A stretch of 64,000 nt of DNA from Marsupella aquatica. Taxonomy: Eukaryota; Marchantiophyta. The stretch lies in NCBI GenBank assembly GCA_973895155.1, contig OZ316891.1, forward strand, positions 18,476,001 through 18,540,000, in the 5' to 3' direction. Each line of letters opens with the position of its first letter. The stretch's first letter is position 1. This document shows positions 1 to 11,645 of this stretch, one piece after another. The notes below the pieces were generated by a model that ran no database searches, was not told where the DNA came from, and was given only the letters and a program-made list of their open reading frames with translations. Both the position numbers and the translations under genes were made by a program.

Positions 1-2
1 TG

Positions 3-2492
3 TCTGTAAGCGAGGAACAATTTGATGTATACATGCTCCACTTGTGGATGGTCTTGAGACATTATGGTCAGAAGGAGTAGATTGTTTTGATGTTCTACCA
101 AGGCTAGGATTGCAGCAACAGTTCAAGCTAAGGGCTTCAGTATTGTGGACAATCAATGATTATCCTGCATATGGATTAGTCTCCGGCCAACAACATGCAG
201 GGTACAAAGGATGTGTGGTTTGTGGGCCAAATTGTGTGGCACAAGGTTCAAAAAAGTTGGGCAAGTTACTGTTTGCTGGCCATCGTCGCTGGTTACCACA
301 TAGGCACTATTTTCGCAGAGAGGAAGTGGCAAAATACTTTAATGGTGAGGTAGAGGCATGAGCTGCACCATGTAGAGTGTCCAGCTCTGATAGGAAACGT
401 TGGGGAGAAAAGGCCGCTAAATATGTGGAGAAGAAACCAGGGAATGCGCTGGATGATGAAAACTCTCCAGTAAAGAAGAATGGAGTGAAGAGGGTTATTG
501 GATTATATAAGCTGCCGTACTGGAGTGTAAGTATCTGGTTCCCCATACTGAATCCCTTAGTGTGTAATGTTAAGTACCAAAGAGTAACATTTCTGATTCT
601 AACTTAGTTTGTATTGAACTGTGCGTCCAATGTAGAAACTTCTCATCAACCATGTTTGGATCCCATGCACTGTGAGAAGAATCTTGCACACAACATTGTG
701 CACACTATTTTGGGGACAAAGGATACTCCTTCTGTTCGAGAAGACATGAAAGTCATGGACGTGCGGGAACATTTGTGGCTGGTTCCAAATCCAGATCCAA
801 AAAAAGATTCAAAGATCATGCCGCCAGCCCCATACTGCCTCAGTAAGACAGAGAAGACTAAGTTCTTAGAGGTATTGTTGACCTTTAAAGGGCCCACTAG
901 TTTCAGCAGTTCTCTGGCTAAATGTGTCACAGTTAAGAAGAAGTTATCAGGGCTGAAATCTCGCGATTTCCATCACCTCATGCAACAAATCCTTCCATTG
1001 GCAACAATGGGATTACTTGATGAAGGTGTTCGGTTGGCCATAGCCAAAGTGAGCAATTTGTGGCATACCATCTGTGCCAAGGTTTGGGATCCCTCACAGT
1101 ATGACTCTGTGATGTTGGATGTTGCATTCACACTCTGCCTTATGGAAATTCATTTCCCACCAAGCTTCTTTGATGTCATGACCCATCTGTTGATTCATCT
1201 GGTTCAGGAACTAGACATCTGTGGTCCAGTGAACATTAGATGGATGTACCCAATAGAAAGATATCTAAAGACCTTGAAGGGTTATGTTCGAAACAAGGCA
1301 CGTCCAGAGGCTTCTATGGCTGAAGGCTACCTTCTGGATGAATCTTTAGGATTCCTTTCTGAATACATGATCGATGTTAAGGGGACAGGAATGAGAACAT
1401 GGGACTTGGAGGAGAATCCTGGTGTTGCAGGCATTGTCTCGGAAGGAGCTGGAAAACAAATCACCTTGGAGTGGAATGATATGATAGCTATGCATCATTA
1501 CATACTGGAGAATGAAGAGCTGGTGGAACCATGGTATAGATATGAGCATGGTTTATATTGTTAAGTTCTCTGTTGTTTATTATCAAACAGAATTGAGTTT
1601 TGAGCAGAAATTGTGTGGGCCTAGGAGCTGACTGTCATTCTTGCCATGCAGGGTTTATGATGATCAAAAGGAGGCAGTTACCAAGCACAGAGCAGATTTC
1701 CGGAAAGAATGGATGAAGAATCCAGGAAATCAGAGGAATCCTGTGCTTTATCCCTCTGATTTGGATGAGTTGCCTCCTTTTAGAGAATGGTTTGAAGTGA
1801 CAATTAGAAGACATAATTTTGAGAATGAGTTTGAACGAATGGTGTTGGCAGCGTATAGTGTACCACCTAGTTTGAAGGCACTGCGGTACAGGGCCTGCAG
1901 AGCCTATGGGCACCATTGGAGGACCATTCCATCACTAGGTTCCTTGATTGATTGTGACTCATCTGGGTTCAAGACTTTTGATTATGGGATGGCTTGTACA
2001 TTCACTGAGAAGCGGGTCATTAGGTCAGGGGCAACAGTAGATGAATCTGTACAATATGTGGGGGTGTTGACAGACATCTTAGTGTTGAACTATGGGCCTC
2101 TGTTAAAGGAAGTGGTCATTTTCAAAGGAAGGTGGGCAAACCCATCTTGGACTCCCAAAGCCATTGCAAGTATGAGATATGATGCGTCTGGATTGTGGCA
2201 AGTAAATTTTCAGAAGGAGCTAGGTGCTTCCAAGAAAATGGACTATGTATTGCCACGACAGATAGAACAGGTGTTTTTTTACCCAAATGATAAGGGGATT
2301 GCATGGAGGACAATCCTCCACAAGGAATCCAGGTCTACAAGGGTACTAGGTGATTACATGGAAATTCATTTCCATGATACTATGGATGACAATACTAAGT
2401 TTCACATAGAGTTGGCAGAAGCTTGTACAACTAGACAGGAGCCTAGACCAAGTACTACAGACAAAGGAAAAAGAAAGTATAAAAGGAAATGA
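3..2492 (+). pseudogene. CACTA transposase (tnp2 type), 5' partial, disrupted
   Basis: DDE-type transposase of CACTA elements, which cuts and pastes the element in the nucleus. Three blocks occur in family order: Transposase_21/tnp2 (44-526; LRASVLWTINDYPAYG and a CxxC pair in GCVVCGPN), DUF4218 (about 940-1560; LKSRDFHHLMQQILPLA, then WMYPIERYLKTLKGYVRNKA), and DUF4216 (about 2010-2310; VLTDILVLNYGPL, VVIFKGRWA). An intron at 527-607 (GTAAGT donor, TAG acceptor) joins KLPYWS to FVLNCASN in frame. A second intron ends at the acceptor near 1650; its donor near 1560 is unclear. The C-terminus is basic. Lesions: a one-base frame shift near 30-44 (DVYM.. before, APLVDGLETLW after) and an in-frame TGA at 359-361 in the middle of otherwise continuous tnp2 sequence. 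It is therefore probably non-functional. Confidence 0.85.
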
Positions 2493-3793
2493 ATGGTTTG
2501 AAGATACTGTACAGTCCAATTTCATTTGGTTGGGAGTGGGATTATACTAACATGGCATGCCATGGTCTAGCAGTGAATGCAGCGAATACCTCCATATGAG
2601 GAGGAACGAAATAAGAAGGTAGCAGACAACAATAGAAAATTCAGGGAGATATTTGGAGAAAATTTCAATTTCATGTGAGTATAATCTTGCATGTTGTTTT
2701 GAATGTGCAAAGATGTGTTAATATTGCTCATCAGCAATATGAGTTGGTTTTTGGTACTTGTCATTCATTCATTGATATTCTTTGATGTAGACTGGGTGCA
2801 ACACAGACCGTAGGGCGCAAGAAGGAAACAAGTGCACGTCGAACTCCTACAAGTGAGGTTACCACACAGAGGAGACAGAGCTCCAGACTATCAAGAATTG
2901 CCTCAGTGAGTATGGCAGAGTCTGGTGATGAGGGCTCTGAATCAGATTATGACACTGATGCTGAGTACAGTGAAGATGAGAAACCAGAAAGTTCATCCAA
3001 GGTGAGATTCCTATTACATTTCACCAACATTATGAGGAAACTATAAACATTGGTAGTGATTTTGTTTAATAACATTGGTTTTAACTTGATCTGGATAGGA
3101 ACATCTGCAACCACCATCTAAGAGCTTGGCAGATGCAAAAGAAACCCCTACAAAGGTTGGACCTTCCATGAGTGGCATGGTGCAATGTTACAAAGACCCT
3201 GTGACTGGCCAACTATTTGAATGTAAGTAATTTCAAAGATTTTCAAGTATTTTTCAATGTTGATCTATATGAATGTTGGATTCATAACTCCAGTGGTTTG
3301 CATGTGTATAGTGGTGGTTCCATCAGCATCGATTGGGAAATCTGGACACTCTGCGGTAGTGACATCCAGTCAGGGTACGTTCAGGTAAGTCAAATTCAAT
3401 GAAGCATCCTCCTATTATATTGTAATATTTCTTGTCCCTCATTTTGCAATAGTGGATGATCAATATTGGATGCTCATTGTGTATGTAGAGGGAAGAAAGA
3501 CTGCAACTGAGCAACGCAGGGAATCTAGGCAAGCCAAAAAACAATTCCAGAGAACCGGTAGTGCAAGAAGGGCTGACAATAAGAAGGGAAAATTGATAAC
3601 GGTAAGATTTTCATTGCACATTTCACATTTGTGACCTACAATTTGTGTACTCAGAAGCAATTGGGTGTTTATTTCATTTCCAATGTTGATGACTATCATT
3701 TATGGTGTTTTTTTCAGATTCATGACAATGATATTGATGATTCTCATCCTAATAAACCATATTGGATGGAGGAGCTACGTGCCAATGTCTTGA

Positions 3794-3801
3794 GGCTTTT
3801 T
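3794..3801 (+). repeat. Left copy of 8-bp target-site duplication GGCTTTTT
   Basis: GGCTTTTT lies immediately outside the left terminus of the nested element and is repeated exactly at 14741-14748. It sits in the codons for R-L-F of the CACTA second gene. Confidence 0.88.
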
Positions 3802-3846
3802 CTCGGGGGCCTCAGTATATAGAGACCCCCATATCACGCTCGACAT
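3802..3846 (+). repeat. Left terminal inverted repeat of nested element
   Basis: It begins CTCGGGGGCCTCAGTAT. The reverse complement of the right end begins CCCCGGGGTCGTCACTTAT. With one gap they share C.C.GGGG.C-TCA. The best inner match is ATCACGCTCGA here against ATCACGCGCGA at the right end. A second inverted match, ACTTAGAAGAAT, occurs at 3906-3917 and in reverse at 14598-14609. Confidence 0.7.
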
Positions 3847-4254
3847 TTTGGACCCTTGCACCCCTAACTTATTAAGTAAAATTTTTATTTCCCCTTCCCT
3901 ATCATACTTAGAAGAATTCCAAATCCTAACATTTTGACCCCTAAAAATAGTTAAGTAAAGTTTTGTTGTGAATTAAACACCCCTTAGTAAGAAAAGAAAA
4001 GTTCATTCAAATGCGCACCTTATCTGGGTCTTTGTCAAGCTTATTTGAACCCTAATGTGCTCCTTAGGCATCCATATCTCATGGAAAACTGATAGTATAT
4101 AGTGTTGATGCTTCCACTAAGAATACCAATTCTAGTAGAAGCTTCAGCAATATACAGTGTGAGTTATTCATATTGCAATCTGTTGTGCTTGTCTGATGTG
4201 AAAGGTAGGTATACCAAAAAGGAATTGAGTCAAGAATCTGAATGGTGAGTGTCC

Positions 4255-4314
4255 GTGGCAGAGGGGAATTGAACCCCTGATTGAGCAAGAAGCTCAAGTA
4301 TCCAAATCTGCCAC
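4255..4314 (-). other. tRNA-like fold lacking a D arm (anticodon-loop TCT)
   Basis: Read on the minus strand, a perfect 7-bp acceptor stem (GTGGCAG/CTGCCAC) encloses a 5-bp anticodon stem (TTGAG/CTCAA) with the 7-base loop CTTCTTG, then a 5-bp T stem (AGGGG/CCCCT) with a 7-base loop TTCAATT. Only 10 bases (ATTTGGATAC) stand where a D arm should be, giving 60 nt instead of about 73. The T arm resembles the usual GGTTCAATTCC block. It lies between the left terminus of the nested element and the transposase stop codon. It could be a degenerate or truncated tRNA, a tRNA-derived SINE fragment, or a structured RNA of the element. A functional tRNA is unlikely without the D arm. Confidence 0.4.
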
Positions 4315-4386
4315 CCCCTAGCCTATTCCCCTAACCTATCCCCTATACATACTAAAACCACTACCATGACTATTGATGCATGAAAA

Positions 4387-7300
4387 TCATTCAACTCTAG
4401 ACATGGTCTCCAAATAAGTATCCAAAGCTTGTTTATCAACTCGATCTAACACATACACTAAACCAATCTCTTGTTTCATGGTTAAAGTAACATTAGTCAT
4501 CACCATTTCTATATCAATCCATTGTAAATCAGTTGTATCATAAGTGAATTCAACTTTGCTTGAGCTTGTTGGCTTATACCAATTGAACAAGAACTGACAA
4601 ATACTCCCTACGTGTCCATGAGGAGGTGTTGGTCTGTCAAGCAAATCAATAGCAGATCTCACTCTAGTCCATTGTCCTTTAACTTTTTGTCTCATCATCA
4701 TAATCCGACCAAGCCAAAATTCTTTCTTTGCTTGCACTATTGGCTCTTGAATCCTAGATTTACCTCTTCCCTTACCTTTCCCCTTTTTTGATCTTGTAGA
4801 AGGGCCTGCATCATTAGCACTTTCAAATGCTACTCCACGATCACTCCCAACATCAACAAAACAAGTCGCAGTATTCGGATCACATTGTTTCCTCTTACCA
4901 AGATTATAGTATGCCACTTGCTTCACCCTTGTCAGCCTATCTTTAGACAAATGAGGGTTGCCCACTAGTTGACTCACCAAAGTTGATTTGTAAATTGTTC
5001 TGCCCTCATATGTAACTGTAGGCAAAACCTTCTTCTTTTCCTGTAGAGGGCTCTGAAAAGACTGTGTAAACTCAGCTACAACAGAAGACAGCACATGACG
5101 AACCTCATGCCCCAAAGTATCTACCTCCACAGAATGAGGTTCTGGTATGTCTAACTCAACCCCATCCTGCAAAACATCATCAGGAATGATTAGCTCATTT
5201 GTCAACCATGCATCAATTCGATTTAGATCTTCCTCAGGGTCTTCAAATACATGAAAATCTCCTTCTAGACGAGGTCCAATTGGAGATCTGTGCTCTACAT
5301 GCTCTTCAGAATTGTCAACAATAACTGCATCTGCTATTATAGCTGAATCTGGCCATGTCTGAACTTCCACATCCCAAGGGTGAGTCCACCATCGCTTTCT
5401 TGCTGCTGGCAGATCACTTCTGGGAGACATTTGTAACCTTCTAAGAAACTCTCTTGCTTCTTCAAAACCTTCTTTCAAGGCTGCAACCACCAACTCATTA
5501 GTTTGCACTTTAGAGTAATCAAAAAGATTTGGTGCATCTTCACCTTCAAGTAAAGGATGAAGCTTGGCCCATACATAATCTTGCTTTTTATGTGATCGAG
5601 CTACTTTCAAGCCCTCTGGTCCACATTCTAATCCAGCAAGACGATTTAACCCAACAGCACTGTCCAACAAGGAGCCAAAATCATAATTCCTCTCATGGCC
5701 ACTCATTCCACCTACTTTGCTGAAAAATATCTCACAACAATTAGAACCTAACTCATGAAATGGAATACACAAGTGAGAAAACTTATCACCAAATGCACAT
5801 ATAAGCAATACAATAAATTGACATGACATGTTAACATCATGAAAAGCCTGGATTGAAATCATATTTCTCTCTGTATGTGAAGCAACATTTCCACCTACAG
5901 CATGATCACCATACCTCAACCACAACCTCCACAATCGAAAGAACCAAGAAACTTTGCCTGCCAGCTTCACTCTAGTCCTCAGGTCATGTCTCTGGGAGTA
6001 GAAAATGTCAATATAGTCTACACAAATCTGCAGATACAACTCTATCCCCAAACTTCGTTCATGCAACAGATCAATTCTTCCATGCAGATCTGCTAAACAG
6101 TCACGCACCTTTTCTGATGCTATCCTTTGGGGACCAGCCCAGTTTTGACGGTCGGATCTGTTCACATCATCCCAATTCAATCCATGTTGATAGATTGGAT
6201 AGTTATTGTACACATTACAAACATGAAATAGGGAAGCATGTTGGTCTCCAAGTGCCATTATTGAGGACACTCGATCTAGTGGGTTAATCAACTTTTTCCC
6301 ATTGTGAGGCTGGTCTTGATCACCAAAACCATACAGGTCCCCATTAGGCAATATGGCAACTGAGTAAGGCCATCCTTCCCACCCTATAGAAAATCTAGGG
6401 TAAGACCCATTAGCTCCTTTGTAATCTTCTAACATCAATTTCCTGCGCCTTGCATCACCATCACTAGCATGCCCAAGCAAAGGACCTACAGAGTCTCTGC
6501 AATGCAGATCCCAAGATTCTTTCAATTGCTTCCAGTGCTCTCTAACCCATTCTGCCTTGAACTTGTTACATGTTGATATAGCACAGAGGGCCAACTTTGG
6601 CATTCCAACATGCAATGGATTCACAATGACAACTCTAGCATACATTCCCTTGTTAAAATCCTCAAATGTATTTACAATCTTGTTATAGCCATACTCACCA
6701 TCACCTACAAGAATTTCTAATCCAAATTCACAGGTATGTCCATCCTTATGGCCACAAAAACCAATCAGAGTGTCATATTTGGCCTCCCACCTGCAGAGAG
6801 CCAATTTCAAATGAAAACCAAGTCAATTTCAAAGAATTGGTAAAACTATGCATCACAAATAATCTTCACCTTCAATTGCATCATTATGTGCTATAATATG
6901 CAAACATACCTTGGGCTTTCCTTGATCCTAGTTTCATCCTCTGCAAGCATGATAGGTACATGTCCTTCAATTCCCAACATCTCCTTTGCAGTAGACAGAA
7001 TTCGAGCCACCTCCTTGAATGTTTCTGGCCTAATTCCAGTACGAAATTGAACAAATTTTGCTCTATCTCGTTTTAGTGTCTTCAGGCTTGGCCCAGCTAA
7101 GTTCCTTGCAAAAACATGGGCCACCTGCCGGCCCCCATATTGAAACATAGCCTGAGCTATGGCTTTTGTTTTCTGACTATAACGAAATCCCCTTGCACTT
7201 CTCTCCAAATTTCTACCTACATCTTTCAGAAAATCCCACAAACCTTCTTTTCCACCAAATGCACCATTCCTATGACCATTGACTATACTCCTTAGGAAAA

Positions 7301-8966
7301 GTCTCAAATCTTTTCTGTCTGCAGCTACTCCTAACAGTTCTTGCAATTTTCTCTTCCTAGTACTAAGGGCACACACTTTCTGAGTTTGTAATGCCAACAA
7401 CCATCTCTCTTTTCTTCTCTTGACATTGAGACCATGCATCTGTGTGGTCAACTCTGGACGTGTCAAGTAGCGTGCATTCAAACCACCCTCTGTGCTTCTT
7501 TCCCCTCTCTTTGCTAAAGCCTCCGCTTCCCTGTGCACCCGCCCACAAAAGTCATCTTCTAGTGTTATAGCATGACATCTACTGCAAGTTAAGTTCAGAA
7601 ACCCCCCACCATACAAGGACAGCCTACAACACTGTTTATGCCTTAATAGTCCTTCTATATGTACAATAGAATTTGTATTAGGATTGTAGACATCAACAGA
7701 GACTGTGGCATTTACATCCCATACATGTCCTCCATGCTGATCCTGTAAGATACCCTTCACAGCATACTTCACATTCTTCCACTCTACATATTCATCCCAT
7801 ATTCCCCAACAGAGCAAACTTAGGCCCATATCAATGTCTACAGACCCACCTGTGCCAGAGCTGCTGCTTGCATTGGAAGCATCCTCCTTGAAGAATTTTA
7901 AAATTGAATTCTGTGAAGGATGTTGATCCCTCTCATCTGGCTTCCTTGGTCTGCCCCTCTTTCCAGATCTCAATGCAAGTTCAGCAGTATTCTCTCTGGC
8001 TTCAACTACATCCAGGTGACCCCGACTGACCAAGTGTGTCCTCAGGTTGTGATCCAAAGTCCCCTTCTTACAAACCAGATCCATGATTGCCCCACAAACC
8101 TTACACCTGACCTTATACAGGAACCACTTGTTTGCATTATTGGCTAAACCAGGCATAGGGGGCACATGAAATAGCTCATCATCACCTCCACACTCAGCAT
8201 TCAAATTCTGTACTATCTCTAGGCCAGTTGCTATGGCCCCCTCATAATCAAACTCAGGCTTTTGTGCAAGATCTGAGGGCTTCACTCCAATCATAGCAAT
8301 TCCCCTTCTCCTACAGTAATTGTCTTTGTGTTTAGCAAAGGCAAGGTGCTTGGTCTTAAAATTGCTAAACAGATTAGCAATTGACTTCTTATCTTGGGAA
8401 TTGTCTGCCCTCCCATAGATAACTCTGCACTCAAGACACTCTAAATGGCCTCTCACATCCTGTCCTTCATCCCATGTACGAATTCTCCAATTATGATTTT
8501 TATAACCATTCTTTTGAACCCACTTCTCTAGTCTTATAAATTCATCATTCCAAACTTTGACAGCTGCCTTAGACATAAGAATAGACTCAAAAGAAGCTCT
8601 CACAGGGGGAGCTTCTTGCAGTTGTTCACCTTGGGAAGAGTCCACTGCAACTGATTGGGTGATAGCAGCAGAAACCGATGGGAACTCTGTCCCAATAGTC
8701 GGCAAGGATCCAATTTGTTCAATGACAGCAACTTTCCCATCCAATTCAGACAGCTCAGTCATTTTCTCACTCTTGACCTTCATTCGACCAGGAAGCCTAT
8801 AATCCCAGAAATCAAAATCAAAATCAACCAAATCAGGAATTTGATTTCAAAAATCAGCTAAAGTTTGACCTTCTTTGAACGCCAACACAGCTATTGGTTC
8901 TTCATCTTTCCCATCAGTCACCACATCCCTTTTTTTGTGCAATAGTTTTACAAACTGGGTAGCCAT
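4387..8966 (-). CDS. Large zinc-binding, transposase-like protein of the nested element (about 1486 codons, one intron, one internal stop)
   Basis: Probable DNA transposase; the family is not one I can name. An intron at 6791-6909 (AG|GTATGT ... TGCAG|G) joins ESPR to WEAKYD in frame. The ATG at 8966 is in frame, but TGA at 8847-8849 is codon 40 and coding continues on both sides; otherwise translation could restart at ATG 8783. Visible parts, numbered from 8966: CxxC near 177-180 with later His residues; CKVC (288-291) followed by DHNLRTHLVSRGH, a BED/C2H2-like finger; AT-hook KRGRPRKP (336-343); PIP-box QNSILKFF (352-359); LAEDETRI (about 675); HASDGDARRR (about 796). The acidic residues of the last two motifs are candidates for a DDE/D catalytic centre. 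A basic, glycine-lysine stretch (KKGKGKGRGKSR) lies near the C-terminus. Such long open coding implies a recently active element. Confidence 0.75.
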
Positions 8967-9191
8967 TTCAATGAATTGGTTCAAGTAGGTTAAAGTATCA
9001 AGGGTTCTAAATACATTCACAGATACATAATGGACCTGCCATACACAATGAACCTGTCATACAACACAGTAAACAACACAATATGAAGCAAATTAGACAT
9101 TGTTCAAAAAACCTTTTCAAAACCAGCTTTTAAGAAGACCCAAACAAAAACTTGCTGGTCATTGTTCACATGTGATTAGTCTAGTGAAACT

Positions 9192-9914
9192 CTAAGAAGT
9201 ATGAGGCTGCGCAGGAACTAGTTCACCCTCAGCTATTCTATGCCTATGACAATAAATGAAACGCCAGCCTTCCACATCCTAGTGGTCCCTGCCCTTCACA
9301 CACCTCCTAAGGTGTTTCACTCCCCCAGTTGTCTCATCATGACACCAACTTCGAGGGCACCTACGACACTGGACAAAGTCCTTAATCCCATCCTTGTACA
9401 CTTTACAATACTCACAAAAGTGCCTTGGGCACATTAGGCTCTTTGGATTCCCTGGCTGAGACCTTTGAGGCAGTGCTGCAACCATAAGCAACACCCTAAG
9501 GCAACCAGGGTGGTAATGAGAAAAGCAATCGGGGTGGGCACAATGGAGCACAAGAGATTCATTTTTTGTGGGGTGCTCAAATCTGCCAATGAGTCCACAA
9601 GCAAAGCATCTAGCTTTGCCAGCAGCACATAGTTGACAAACCCATGGTGCCGTCCAGTCATTGTTTTCAGGCAGTGTGACAGGAGTGCAAGCAGGCCCAT
9701 GTATACCTTCTCCACCAACAAAGTGAAAATGTTTACTACAAGGCCCATCACAAAATACCACATCATCTGTCTCATCACAAAAGAAACAACAAGGAGGATC
9801 CATGCGGTGGTGCTCCTTGTGGGAAAATATGTCAATCCTGGGCACATTAGAAGCCATCTCTGCTTGTTGGATAAGTTGCTGGATAGTGGATTTACCTATG
9901 CACACCACATTCAT
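9192..9914 (-). pseudogene. EDM2-like triple PHD-finger protein carried by the nested element (internal stop)
   Basis: Three consecutive Cys/His modules: CFFCDETDDVVFCDGPC with HFH; CFACG ... LHCAHPDCFSHYHPGC; and CPRHFCEYC ... CRRCPRSWC. This order and spacing resemble the PHD block of Arabidopsis EDM2, a nuclear chromatin factor that affects H3K9me2 and polyadenylation at transposon-containing introns. Start: Met at 9914, or more likely Met at 9857 (MASNVPRIDIF), because an AG acceptor lies just before it. A TAG at 9279-9281 stops the frame inside the third module; beyond it the same frame continues with WRFIYCHRHRIAEGE, the expected end of such a module, to a stop at 9192. It lies about 230 bp upstream of the transposase gene on the same strand and may be an upstream exon of it. 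The PHD call is firm; the EDM2 relationship is from memory of the family. Confidence 0.68.
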
Positions 9915-10132
9915 TTACTCAACATCCATGTTGTAGCCCCTCAACATTCATTAAACACTGAATAGCCAATTGAGGTTATTGGTGCAACTACATAGCATAT
10001 ATCATAAACAAAAGCATACCTTTTATTGATCTCTTATCTGACTAGCAAGAGCTGCAACAAATGGTGTATCTTGAGGCTTGCTCCTTCCACAAGGTTCACA
10101 TATAAACCCTGGTATATTGCTGAAGCTTCTGA
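9915..10132. other. Short stretch upstream of the PHD gene, nothing recognised
   Basis: AT-rich and without coding signal. It could hold the promoter or a 5' exon of the minus-strand genes of the nested element, but no clear signal is visible. Confidence 0.4.
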
Positions 10133-10365
10133 GATGCTTTGACTACATCGTAAGCCAATCCATCCTGCAAGAAGCTCAAGCCAATAAATCCTGCAAGCTC
10201 GAGTCAAGATCTAGAATAACAATTAAATCCAAGAAGACCTAACACAAAAGATGCTTCGACTACATCGTAATTAAGCCAATCCATCTGCAAGAAGCTTGAG
10301 CCAATCAATCCTACTAGAATGAAGATCTATAATAACACATCCAAGAAGACCAAACACCAAAGATA
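10133..10365. repeat. Tandem duplication, period about 117 bp
   Basis: GATGCTTTGACTACATCG at 10133 recurs as GATGCTTCGACTACATCG at 10250. Similarity continues through GCCAATCCATC, TGCAAGAAGCT and CCAAGAAGAC. The copies are diverged by small indels. It is part of the long non-coding right arm of the nested element. Confidence 0.8.
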
Positions 10366-10931
10366 CAAGGAAGCGGGCAGGGAAGAACTTGAACAAACAG
10401 TAATCTTGAGAACTCTGGAAAATAGCGGCATGACATGGAAGTCTCACTATAGATCATGAAATGAACTTTCAATTCAACTTCAGCCAGAGCCAGGCCAGAG
10501 ATAATATACCTTGGCAATTATTGGCTCCAAGCTATAGACGTGGAACAAATTCTCTTGTTGGATAAGCTGCACATTCAACATAGAGCCATTCAAATGAATG
10601 TTATTCAAGATTGCATTGAACAAATACCACTATGAACAATCACTGTTGAACAACTTACAGTGAGACTAATCCAATCAATTAATCAGGATTGAAACAGGAG
10701 TTGTTGAGGACGCTGCTATGGCAAGGGCGCCTGCAATCCTACTTGCAAGAAGTAAAACACATAAGATAGACTAATCAGGCATGCAAAATCTCCAAGCAAA
10801 GAAAAATGTGAAATTGGCAATGGAGTCGATCCCACTGACATTTTCTCACAATCAGTTCCCTTCCAGCATTTTCAATCCAAATCTCATAGACAAACTGCAG
10901 GGAACTCAGAAGTGGACCATTGAGATAGACT

Positions 10932-11035
10932 ACAACATTTTCTACCACAGACTACAACAGACAATCGGGCTGACATTGAAAGGACAACATTTTCTACCAC
11001 AGACTACAATAGACAGTCGAGCTGACATTGAAAGG
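10932..11035. repeat. Tandem duplication, 52-bp period
   Basis: ACAACATTTTCTACCACAGA starts at 10932 and again at 10984. Both copies end in GCTGACATTGAAAGG, with only a few mismatches, so this is a fairly recent duplication. Confidence 0.85.
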
Positions 11036-11431
11036 ACCATGAGACAACTTTCAAAGTTGACACACACAAACAAGACCTGCCCTTACCTTCACCAAGAGCC
11101 AACATGCAAGCGCAAATAGAGAACTAAGGACCAAATGTGATCGACTGTGAAGTTGACAATCAGTTCCTTCACCATTTTTGGGCATGAGACAGAGACAACT
11201 TTCACCAGCATCAGCGCAGTATGACAAACGGTGCCCCCAACAAAGCTTGATCTACCAAGTAATCAAATCACAATGAATCAAAGGAAGCAATTGAAAACTA
11301 GCGAGACAATGAAAGAGAACTCCACCACAAGTACTGTCTTGCAGATCGAATGACAGTGCATCCTACCAAGGTCAATCAGCTCCCTGGTGCCCGGTCCAAT
11401 CTCAACATGTACAGTCTTGATTGATCGATTG

Positions 11432-11645
11432 ACCTTCAGCTTGATTGATCAATCAGCTGCTCCAACACGGCCGCTACACCAAAGACGACCCTTCAGTTGG
11501 ATAGATCAGCTAGGAGCTCAAACACAACCGCAGCACCCAACGATGACCCTTCAGCTTGATATTTCAGCTGGTTGCTCAAACACAACCGTAGCACCCAGTG
11601 GCAACCTTCACCGCAGCACCCAGCAGGACAGCCGCAGCCGTGACC
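11432..11645. repeat. About 57-bp repeat, three and a half copies
   Basis: Copies begin ACCTTCAGC or ACCCTTCAG at 11432, 11488, 11546 and 11604 (last one partial) and contain TCAGCT..GCTC(A)AACAC and CCGCAGCACCCA. Diverged copies. No protein is supported. Confidence 0.75.

Noticed and set aside
4387-8966. Assignment of the nested element to hAT or KDZ
   Set aside because: Target length fits, but I could not find the hAT dimerisation region or KDZ-type cysteine clusters; left unassigned.
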